Positions 54,846 through 64,000 of a stretch of DNA of 64,000 bases are shown here, piece after piece. The notes below the pieces were generated by a model. That model saw only the letters and a program-made list of their open reading frames with translations, ran no database searches and had not been told where the DNA came from. Location: positions 45,961 to 109,960 of the forward strand of contig DF237241.1 in the NCBI GenBank assembly GCA_000708835.1. The letters are read 5' to 3'. The stretch is from Klebsormidium nitens (taxonomy: Eukaryota; Streptophyta; Klebsormidiophyceae; Klebsormidiales; Klebsormidiaceae). The position numbers were made by a program, and so were the translations under genes. Every line of letters starts with the position of its first letter. Positions within the stretch are counted from its first letter, which is position 1.

Positions 54846-56300
54846 CCTTTCAAGACTAGCCAGGTCTGGTCATCGTCACTGTTGCTGCCCGGCCTTCCAA
54901 ACGTGTTGTGCCACCAATTGGTTTGATTGCTCCATTTCACTAGGTGGCAAGCCTGTGAGTGCATGCACGCCCCATTGCGGGGTGACTCGCTCTCCACGTG
55001 CACGGGCCTGCAGGCTGCCAGCTTCTCCTTGAGCACACTGAGCGACCAAATTCAAGGTGTTCACGTGGTTGGTGAGATGTAAACCTACAGCAACGGCAAA
55101 GATGAGGGCAAAGTTTGTCAATGTATGCTTTCAGCGAGCGGCCTGCTGACGGAGATGTGGGAAGCTTGTAACAATCCTCCTACAATAGTCTCTTGCTCGT
55201 CTCCTGTCTTTGTCTCAAAACGCTGCCAACTAGCAACTGGACTCGTAAGGAAGGAGTTGGACGAGCTTGGCCAGCGGGGACAACATGAAGTCCCCAACCG
55301 AAATTTGGAGCACAAAGCAACGAAGGCCCATGGTCCGCAAGTGCTGCTTTGAATAGCCCTAACTGACTCTTTGGAAGTCCTGAAGGACTATAGAGGTGAC
55401 GAGCACGCTTACCCTCCAACGAGAAGCTCTCGTCATCAAACACAATACGATGGCAGGGTGCACAATAAGCAGAAGTACAATTGCAACTCACGTAGCTTTC
55501 GCCACAACTAGGGGAGAGCTCGTGCCTACCGTTCATGTTCCTTTCCTCAACGTATCAAACGAAGGAAATAGAAGCAGGTAAAGCCACTCACAACATACCT
55601 GACAAACACTTTCGGCCCGTAAGGCACAGCGGCTCACCTTTCTGGAGGCCCATCGATGTATATAAAGAGCGGAGTTTTGTCAGAGTGAGCCTTTGAGGGC
55701 AGGGGTGTGCCCCCAGGACTTCCAAGTATTAGGAGCTATGTTATGGAAGGGGGCGCGTGAGGCCACGGCAGCGGCGGCGGCTTTGACAGAGCTCGGACTT
55801 TTTCATGGTGCCCGCTACACAATGGCCAGCAGCTTCTGCAGACAGTGACGTGAAGGATGTTGTAAGCACGAATAATTGCCAGCAGCAACATCGCGGCGCT
55901 GACCATGGGTTTTGCAATGAGAGAGCAACCACCAACTTGGGCCAATATGATGAGATGCTGAATACACAATGAACAACTTGTTGTTGAGGGTTGGCGACCA
56001 CACATAGCTCCATGACCCTTCAACGGCCACTCACCATCAAGTAGGAGCAGAATCAGGGGCTGTTCCGGCGGCTGCCAGAGCTGCTTATGTGCTTCAACCC
56101 CGCTTCAACATTCACCTGTATGCCAGTGCGGGCATTGTGCCACAGCGCTCTCTGGAGCAGCTCATACACCACCCCTACTCTGTGTTGCCCGCAAGCATGG
56201 CACTGTCCGTCTGATGTCAGCCTCCAGCATTGAGCACAAGCGGACAAGAGGCGTTCATAGCTGCACGCCCCTGTCAGTGTCACATGTGCCCAATGAGCCT
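54740..56300 (-). other. Unresolved minus-strand exon-like segments
   Basis: Several segments have good junctions. One exon, about 55657-55697, reads AHSDKTPLFIYIDGPPE and ends at AAAG|GTGAGC; its core recalls the LYIF-DGP motif of some family 2 glycosyltransferases. A candidate upstream segment (to 56053) ends TGIQ, and a downstream one (about 55412-55490) ends RIVFDDESFSLEG before GGTAAGC. I could not close a full frame or name the family, so this may be a small gene, a decayed gene or coincidence. Confidence 0.3.
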
Positions 56301-56663
56301 AATGGCCCATGAGTCTGCATGATCTTCTGTTTTGCACAGCATCAAGAGCCAGAAGGAAAGACTCTCATAATATGATATACGCGCAGCTTTAACCCGGTCT
56401 TATAGGAGGTATTTGGCACCGGTATACTGGAACTTCTGTAAGCGCTGGTTCGGACAGGTTGCCCGGTAGAATCAAAGAACTCGACATTTCGGCATCAGCT
56501 TATACGGCATGTACTAAGCCAACGGCAATGGCTGAGAAATAGCTTGTGGTCTCGGCCAAACTCAATTCACCCACCCTTCTCTGCTTCATTCAGGCGACAG
56601 AGGCGCTCTCTCTCTGCTTATACAGCCGATCCTTGGTTGCTGATACCCCTCAGAGCTTCAAGC

Positions 56664-59600
56664 ATGAGGCCTCTTCTGATGAAGGGCCACGAGAGGCCCT
56701 TGACCTTCTTGCGGTTCAACAGAGACGGCGATCTGCTGTTTTCGTGTGCAAAAGATCACCACCCAACAGTGTGGTATGCAGACAACGGGGAGCGAATAGG
56801 CACGTACAACGGGCATAATGGAGCAGTTTGGTGCTGCGATGTCACAAGTGAGAAGCGTGCTCCTGCCCACTGTCTTACAGCAACTCCTCTGTAAAGGGTT
56901 TTTGGCGCTCATAGCATTTGCTGTGTGGTCCCTCCTCCTTTGCAGAGGATGAGGTCACAAGCATATTGCTCGACCATACCAAAATCTATCGCAGTATAAT
57001 TATCTGTCTTTTGAAGATGGTCGTCCACTATTTGCATGTTTTTGAGATGCTCTCAATGGTAATGGTTGTGTCACTCAACTTTTGTGGGCATGATTGAGCA
57101 ACATCTGCCCCGCTGTTTATGCCTGCGGCAGGCCAATCACACAAGAAAGAAATGTTGGCATCTCAGCTTTTGCACCATTTGATTGAGTGAGATCTTCTTT
57201 AAGTATCAGCATCAAAATTGCGAGACTGGATACACCCCATCATGTGGCGGCTGTCACACCGAACAACAATTGCCCGTTTTCGCAGGAGACTCGAGTACTT
57301 TGGTCACGGGGTCGGCTGATGCCACCGTCAAGCTATGGGACGTGGCGTCGGGCCGCTGCCTGTACACGTTTGATATGAAGGTCCCTGTGAAGTCAACAGA
57401 GTTCTCTGTGGGGGAGAACTTGTTGCTCATCACGACAGATCCGTTCATGGGGGCACCCTCACAGATTCATGTGAAGAGAAGAGCCAAGAATGTGGAAGAT
57501 CGTGAGCCACCCTCGTCGACTGATTGGCCGTTTGCTGCAGGAGCTAGCCTGATAGTTTTCAAGGCGCTGGGAGAGGATTGCTCTTATTTGTGTTCTCAGA
57601 GTATGAAGCAATTGGGTATGCAGCGTTTTGAGTCTCAGCGGGGAGATTCCGCTTGGTAAGTTTGCATCTTTTGCCTTCTGACACCCCGCCTTCCTGCAGA
57701 GGAGGATGACACGTTGCTGACCATCAAAGGACCTCAGGGAAGAATCAACAGGGCTGTCTGGGGGCCATTGAACAAGACGATCATAAGTGCTGGAGAAGAC
57801 GGCGTGGTCAGGATGTGGGATGCGGAGGTGAGCAATTGATACAAAAGCGAGGCCCATAGTGCTTGCCTGTGAGAAAGCTCGTGCTCGATCCAGAAATTGT
57901 GGACAGTAAGTAGACCCCTGCACACTGGAGGCAGCCCGACAGCGGATGCACGGTATTGAGCCCAAGGCGGCAGGCAGGTATCTCAAACGGTCAGCAATTA
58001 TGCGGCGCAACACCGCTATGGTTGCCAGGGGCACAGCTTCGCTAAAACGCGCCAATTGGAGTCAAAGTTTCGAGTGGTTGTGCTTTCCTGCTCCATTTCT
58101 TGAAGAGGCTCAGGTTTGGGGCCGAGGCCCCGCGGTTGCTTGTATAACATTCTGTGTCATGGTGAACAGTGCGTGGGCAGAGGGCATGCCTCGTCTTCTG
58201 TTTTCATTATTGGACAGGAGTGGAACGCTTCTGTTTCAACCGAGGGGTGCTACTGCTCAATGATGCTTCCCCGCTTACACTCCCCGGCTTTCCATGTGCA
58301 GACCGGAGAGCTGCTCGAGCAAAGAGAAGCCCACGAGAAGGCCATCTCTAGCCTGGCGCTCTCACCAGACGGCTCGCACTTCATCACTGCTTCCGCAGAC
58401 AAGAGTGCCAAGGTGAGACTTTGTTTAAGGGTGGATCGTGAGTTGCTCGATTGGCAGCTCAAGTTGTTGTGTAGACAGCAGTAGCATGACGTTGTCCTTA
58501 GAACAGTAAGTTTGGCAAAGCTTGGCAGGAATCGTAGTACCATCTTCCTTTCATTATGTCAGCTTCTGCAGCATGGCTTCTTCGTGGTGCCACCTTTCGA
58601 CGTCCTTGTCCAGGTCGTAGGGCGGAGTTCGAGTGCAGCGCGGGGGAGGTGCCTGGCCTTTTTTGATCTTGTTTGGCTAGCGATTGCATGGAGTCGTCTT
58701 TTGGTATCTTGGATACGGCAGTTTCGTACTTTTCAGGAGCCTTTTGGCACATGCCTGGGTTCTGAGTTGTGTAGGTGCTTGTGACGCGAGACGGAAACCG
58801 GAGGTGCTTATGGCGACCTTGAAGTGACCGACTTTGTGTCCCTCTGATTGCAGCTCTTTGACACCCGGTCGCTAGAGGTTCTCAAGACTTACCAAGCAGA
58901 AGCCCGAGTAAACGCAGCTGCGATCTCCCCACTGTTAGACCATGTGAGTGAACCATCGGTGACTCGGTCCCTGCACATGCATCATCAGACATCTGCATCC
59001 TCATAGCAAGCGAGCCTTATTGAGCCTGAAACACGCTACGGTGATCTTCCGAAGTTGTGGGTCTCGGATGAGCGATGCGTATTCTTGTGGGCCTTCAACG
59101 GCGAGTCTGACAAGCGGAGGACCGCGGTTGTATCAGTTGTTTGAATTGTCGCTTAAATCTTGAAGTGCGTGTCTTAAGTTTTGCATAGGAGCAGAAGCAG
59201 AGGCAAGACGCTGCCCAGCTCAAACCTTGGTCCCTTTTTTTTCCGGTTACCTCGTTTTTAAGTCTTGGTGGGTTTCACCCTGGCACTGGATTGGGCAGTC
59301 AGGGAGTGCAAAGTAGTTACATAACGGCCGTCTTACCAATGTCCGCATGCCAGGGATCCCTTTGACAACCTCGTCGGTCTATTGGATCAAAGCTGTGTGC
59401 TTCGATTATTGGTGGGCGTGACTACTTTCGGTCCTGTATGGTGACGACCTTTCGTTTGCGCGTCAGGTGGTGCTTGGAGGAGGACAAGAGGCTCAGAACG
59501 TGACAACGACCTCCTCAAGAGCGGGAAAGTTCGAGGCAAAGTTCTTCCACAAAGTAAGTCGTGCCCTGGGGATGTCATCCGTTTCGAATGCTGAGGTGAA

Positions 59601-60101
59601 GCGCTTTTCGCTTATGCTCAATTGAACCTGTCTTGTGGTGACTCAGTTGAGAAATTTCCCTCAGGAAGAAGTGATTGCCTCGCTTCCAGAGTTTGTGCTA
59701 CCTCTTCTGCCGTCTTTTCCGCGGTGCATCATACTGACACATTTTCGCCCACGTTCTCAGATCTTCGAGGAGGAGTTAGGTGGTGTGAAGGGTCATTTCG
59801 GGCCCATCAACGCCCTAGCATTCTGCCCGGACGGCCGAGGGTAAGTATCGATGTCTCCTTATTGTCCACCTAAGTTAGATTCTGCTCGTTTGATGTACGC
59901 CAACCCTGTCTCGATACTGTGAAAAGCCAGCAAGTACTGCATCCGACAAACGCGGTTAAAGCTTTCCGAATGTTTCTGTGGATGTCGCCAGGCTCAACTT
60001 AAATCTTGAATAATTCTGTCTGCAGGTTTGCAAGTGGCGGTGAAGATGGTTATGTACGGATGCATCATTTTGACCCTCAGTACTTCACGATGAAGGCTTA
60101 G
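56664..60101 (+). CDS. eIF3i: Translation initiation factor eIF3 subunit I (TIF34 type)
   Basis: Eight exons, 56664-56847, 57286-57501, 57700-57827, 58302-58412, 58854-58943, 59467-59553, 59761-59840 and 60026-60101, close in phase to 323 residues, the usual size. It is a WD40 propeller throughout: [20 protein letters not shown] opens the first blade, [19 protein letters not shown] is a clear WD repeat, [20 protein letters not shown] the next, and [20 protein letters not shown] another. The C terminus [20 protein letters not shown] is family-typical. As an eIF3 core subunit it pairs with eIF3b and eIF3g on the 40S ribosome in the cytosol. The exon-2 donor (GATC|GTGAGC) is weak at the exon side but is fixed by phase. 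The 3' end converges on the RPA34-like gene. Confidence 0.96.
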
Positions 60102-60882
60102 ATAGCAGGACGGAAGGGATAGCAGAGAGCGGAAGAAGGTTCGACTTGACCTTTTTAAGCAGTCCCATGTGTATGATAAACGCCTAATAAGTAGTGTTCA
60201 TGGTGCCTTGAACACAAGCCCAGCACTAAGGGCGTTTTCGCCCAACGGTTGCGTGTGTGCACACATGGTCAACAGGTTGATAGCAATTTTCAACGTCTGC
60301 CAAGACGGTTGAATCGGCGGCTCAAACAAATTTTGCATGGACGTTAGCTGTACCAGTCTGCACGTCGAGACCTAGGCCCGCCGGGCTACTACTTATCATG
60401 CTGGCATGCTTCTATTCCGTTGCACTGCAGGGGCAATGTCCATATGCGACACTCGTTGTACCTGACTGCGTACTGCATGCATGTCAGCGGATCCGACGTT
60501 GCCAGCTACAGTCAGCTTGAGCTGCAAACTAATTCACACTGCACAACTCTGATTGAATCCAACATGCAGCTCATCAACCAAACGTGTATCGAAGTGCATT
60601 AGACTCAAACCTATATAGCCAGGCCAGCTCAGGAGTCATGCAGCATGCGATGCATTGGCTCATAAAATTGAGTGCCTGCTCATGACACATTGTCAAACCT
60701 GCATGCATGATGACCATTGGCGAGTAGTCAAGTTGGACGTGGCAGTCAAAGTTCAAATTGCACACCCGCATAAATTGGTGCAGGAACTCGTTTGGATCAT
60801 TTTAGCAAAAAGCAGCAGAAACATTGTCAGGACTACAATCTTTCGTATTCCAGTCAACTGTGATGGGCTTCATCGGTCGCAG
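60102..60882. other. Convergent intergenic gap (eIF3i / RPA34-like)
   Basis: Both 3' untranslated regions lie here. AT-rich patches; no further gene seen. Confidence 0.5.
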
Positions 60883-63722
60883 TCAAGACGGCACCTCTTC
60901 CGTCGCCCTCCTTTTTTTCTTCTTTTTCTTGGTCGAGGGCTCTGCTGAAATCCCTTCTGCAAAATACCGCATGTATTCTTCAAGCAAAGGTACAAGTCGT
61001 CGTTCTGATCAATGTTTTTCTAAAGCGCTGCAATCATGTCTCTGTCCTTAACAAAAAGCGAGACCACCCAACACAGCAGAAAGCGCCCGGGGCTCGTAAG
61101 AAGGGATCGTCTGACACAACTTGGAAGGAATCAAGAACGAGTGCGAGGTCTTACCAGCAACCGCTAGTTGCCTTTCTGCCCCGTCCGTTTCCGCAGTGGG
61201 TTGTATCGACCGGTGTTGAGCTGTCCCCAGTATCTGAGCAGCGGGGGTGTTGGGCAGCCGATCCTCGTGACCTGCTTTTGGCACGCGTTTAACTAGACTC
61301 ACGTGCCGATCGCATTGTCTCACTGCAATACACGGAGTCTCCAGTCCATGAGAAACTCCCACCCGGTAAAACAAAGGCCCTCAGAGGAGGGGATGGGGAG
61401 GGATCCTTGAGCGGCTGCCCCCCTTTTGCAGGCGACACATGGGCACTAGATGGTGCTGGAGTAATGAGGCAGATTTGGCTGCGCTGGCCCTCTAAGCCAC
61501 CAACAGGACAAAAGCTAAAGCGTCCTAACATAATCCGTGCGACCAGAATGAAGGTATCGTTTTCAAAGGTCGGTGCCTGCGAAAGCTTGAACCAATGGGT
61601 ACATCGTCGCACAAACTCGTATTCCGGGTGAATCTATGCAACTTACTCACCAAGGATTTCCAGTCCCTAGCTTGGGATTTAGATTGACCTCTCTTTGAGG
61701 TGCTGCTTTCTCCAAATTCAAAAGGGTTCAGAGTTGAAAAGGGCATATCACATGAATCAGCCATTCTTGTGCAGAAAGCCAATGCACTTGGGTGGATCTC
61801 TCCTCGCTTTAAGGACGCGCCGTGACCGTTCGCCAAATTCCGCATTGGATATGCTGATTTCACTTCCTTAGGCCCATGCAAAGTCAGAAGCGGGATCAGA
61901 ACAGAGGATATAGGAGCGCAGCCGAATTGAGCTCTCAACGTTGATCAGAACTCGACATCTTCTTGGCAGCTCATATCAATTATCATGACGGACTGCTCAC
62001 ACCGTCCACATCAAGCGTCCCTATAACGTCACTAGAGAAGCCAACAATTCCAAGTTTGACACCGACTTCAAGGCAATAACGTCCATGCGACTCGACGTCC
62101 CCCTTGAAGCTTCATCGCAACCAGAATGAGGAGATCACGACCTGGTCTTATTTGCAAAGGCTTGCAGAAAAGCCTTACCGAAGCTTCTCCGGCCTTCCCC
62201 TGAGCTTGGAGCGACCACACAAAGCTGCTTTGCTAGCGCTGCAGGCTCGGCCGTTATTGAGTATGAGTCGCCTGCATGCATGGCGGAGGACGCAGTAAGC
62301 AGGAGCCTCATTCTCGCACCACAGAGGGCTTAAGTGTGACCAGAGAGTATCATCAATTCGAAACCAACGGCACGGGTCACTAATTGAGTCAGTCACTTCC
62401 CAATTGCATCTTCTGGGCTGTGAAAGGTGGTTAGCATGTACATGGACGAAGCGGATGCTACCCTTCAGAGACAGTGTCCAGATCTGTCGTTGATCAATAG
62501 CCACCCCAGGTCCAGGTTAAACTGACACAAAGCGATTCTGAGATGGACGGCGGGGACTCAAACAACTGCCCTTCAGACCTTGATCAGTGTCTAGAGGGAG
62601 GCACACATGCCTCCCCTCACCGGAGAACACTGCAGACACAAATGTCTTCCTCTTGGTCCGTACTCAAGTGCACTTTCTGAGCGTTCACCTTCGGATGACT
62701 GCAGATGCCCAAGCTCTCCGTCTGCGACATGAGTGCGGACTTTCCAGGTGACGCCATCAAGGGAAGTAGGGTCAAGCTGCAAGCAGACGCTCCTAGTGTG
62801 AGCCACACTAAGTACATTCAACCTCCTTTTGCAAAGATGCGTTCAAAGAACCAACATCGTAGGGCTTGGTTCTTGAAAGTGCAGCATCATACTTCAGAGA
62901 TCCAACCCCCAATTGTTGCAAAATTTTGAAAAGTGAAGCTCGAAGGAGCGATGTGAAGGTGGTGGCACAGTGAAGGAACTTGCATTCTACATACCGATGA
63001 ACGGAGTGAATGCACTTCTGGACAACAAAAGGACAGCATCATGAGACTGCATATCTGCCGAAGAAGGTGCGCTTCAGTACCTGTGGTGGAAGTTGGATCA
63101 GCCACACTTCCGTCCCATTGTCTTGTAGTGTCTCTGCCGGCACTAGTGGCTTGTCTGTTATCTGCTTGAAGCTCGCTGGGGGTTGATATCTGCACAAGTC
63201 AGATTTGATAGTGTCTGATTGAGTGGGGCTTGCTTTCTAGCACACTTCTTTGAACCAGAAACTCTGAGGAGAGCTCAAAAGAGGGTCAACATCTAAAGTG
63301 GTACTTCTTAAGGTCAGAGAGAGGGGCAAGAAAGTTATATGCACATTTTTCGCCATTTGCAAACGTTGACAAAATGAGCACAATATTCTCTCACCTTTTT
63401 GGTGGTGCAACAGCGACGGCGCTTCTCCCCGCAGCCTGCAGATAAGCAGCATTTTAACAGCCCTACCTCAAACATGGACGTTGCTGCATTTACAGCACAT
63501 TATTACAGAAACCACTATCTTCATCGTCGAAGGACCATGTGTAGCTCATGACCAGTCACATCAATATGACACTCTAAATGGTCTATTGATCAAGAAGAAA
63601 ACTTTCTCTGTGCCAGGCTTCAGTTCTCAAGCTTGATGGGGCAGTGCCGGGAGAGAGAGCAGCACCCTTACCTCTGACCTCGCCGTCTCATTCCGTTTCC
63701 TCTTTCTCGCTGCTTCCGACAT
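60883..63722 (-). CDS. RPA34/PAF49-like RNA polymerase I subunit
   Basis: Exons 63672-63722, 63395-63435, 63081-63189, 62689-62776, 62179-62271, 61651-61853, 61155-61233 and 60883-60956 close in phase to 245 residues. A basic start (MSEAARKRKRNETARS) leads to SFKQITDKPLVPAETL and NGTEVWLIQLPPQLDPTSLD. The E-x-WLIQ-P motif and the following dimerisation-domain-like strands (ELGHLQSSEGDSYSI, VVAPSSGEGRRSF) are as in A34.5/PAF49. The end is a lysine block (STKKKKKKRRATEEVPS), also typical of that subunit. In the nucleolus it pairs with A49/PAF53 and helps Pol I initiate and elongate on rDNA. Exon 6's acceptor (61854-61856) is the weakest choice. Two AAACCCTAA telo-boxes lie upstream, as is common in plant ribosome-biogenesis genes. 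Confidence 0.7.
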
Positions 63723-63925
63723 CCCTAAGAGCAGAGCCGCCTTACACTAATATCAGCACAATAAGGGCAAAGGATTATTTGCAACCTCTTCAGACGTAAT
63801 GCTGCAACTTCAAGTTGAAGTACATACAGTATGTACACTGATGTCATGCTACATCTGCCAATCTGCTTCAAGCTTGTCTGCTTGATCGAAGGGAAAGAGA
63901 ATTTGAACCTTGTTGAGGGCAGCTC

Positions 63926-63981
63926 AAACCCTAAATTTCTTAAGGTCGAACTTCCCTAATTCGACGATTTCAAAACCCTAA
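63926..63981 (+). promoter_or_regulatory. Two telo-boxes (AAACCCTAA)
   Basis: AAACCCTAA at 63926-63934 and 63973-63981, about 205-260 bases upstream of the RPA34-like ATG. In plants, telo-boxes mark promoters of ribosomal-protein and ribosome-biogenesis genes. They could equally serve a plus-strand gene starting at ATG 63981 (reading MPWDD), which runs off the window. Confidence 0.6.
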
Positions 63982-64000
63982 TGCCGTGGGACGATGACAA

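Noticed and set aside
60420-60948. Short open frames after eIF3i, including a phenylalanine-rich one
   Set aside because: The Phe run is the antisense of the lysine block in the last exon of the RPA34-like gene; the rest is 3' flank.

Overview
The window reads as nuclear DNA of a green, plant-lineage (streptophyte) eukaryote. Every recognisable gene is split by short GT-AG introns, and several families are plant-type: a G-box-factor bZIP with its proline-rich N-terminal domain, a FAX/TMEM14 plastid fatty-acid exporter with a transit-peptide-like leader, a serine/histidine-type PLP decarboxylase, an SGS3-like XS-domain protein and a plant START protein. Compact genes with short intergenic gaps and mixed base composition would suit a charophyte alga (Klebsormidium is my best guess) or a bryophyte. 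Species is inference; the streptophyte placement is well supported.

Layout. 448-1448 (-): a putative plastid protein with two paired-CxxC motifs. 3305-6951 (-): a LIN1/CD2BP2-type U5 snRNP protein ending in an OCRE domain. 7504-10366 (+): FAX. 10966-14155 (-): GBF-type bZIP. 15275-16899 (+): a prion-like Q/Y/G-rich protein with a duplicated N-terminal motif. 18978-22849 (-): serine decarboxylase. 23566-29150 (+): SWR1-complex subunit YL1/VPS72/SWC2 with a long C-terminal extension. 30179-32475 (-): zf-XS/XS/coiled-coil/RING protein, possibly damaged. 33572-40870 (+): mitochondrial HSP60 in 16 exons. 42786-46131 (-): membrane-anchored sulfotransferase-like protein. 49545-52745 (-): START-domain membrane protein. 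54740-56300 (-): unresolved exon-like segments. 56664-60101 (+): eIF3i. 60883-63722 (-): RPA34/PAF49-like RNA polymerase I subunit.

The exon models below were built by hand from splice sites and reading phase. For YL1, HSP60, SDC, FAX, bZIP, eIF3i, LIN1, START and the RPA34-like gene, all exon phases close on one open frame. Genes are individually controlled and mostly arranged as divergent or convergent pairs; nothing is operon-like. Most are housekeeping (splicing, chromatin, translation, Pol I, mitochondrial folding) with some lipid and plastid functions.

The gene-poor stretches (16.9-18.9, 40.9-42.7, 46.2-49.5 and 52.8-56.6 kb) hold small repeats: a hAT-like MITE, a long foldback and a dispersed 56-62 bp repeat. 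I found no CRISPR array, prokaryotic operon or obvious new multi-gene system. The most unusual items are the XS+RING architecture with a disrupted RING, the microexons in HSP60 and bZIP, the OCRE-ended LIN1 protein, and telo-boxes in front of a Pol I subunit gene.
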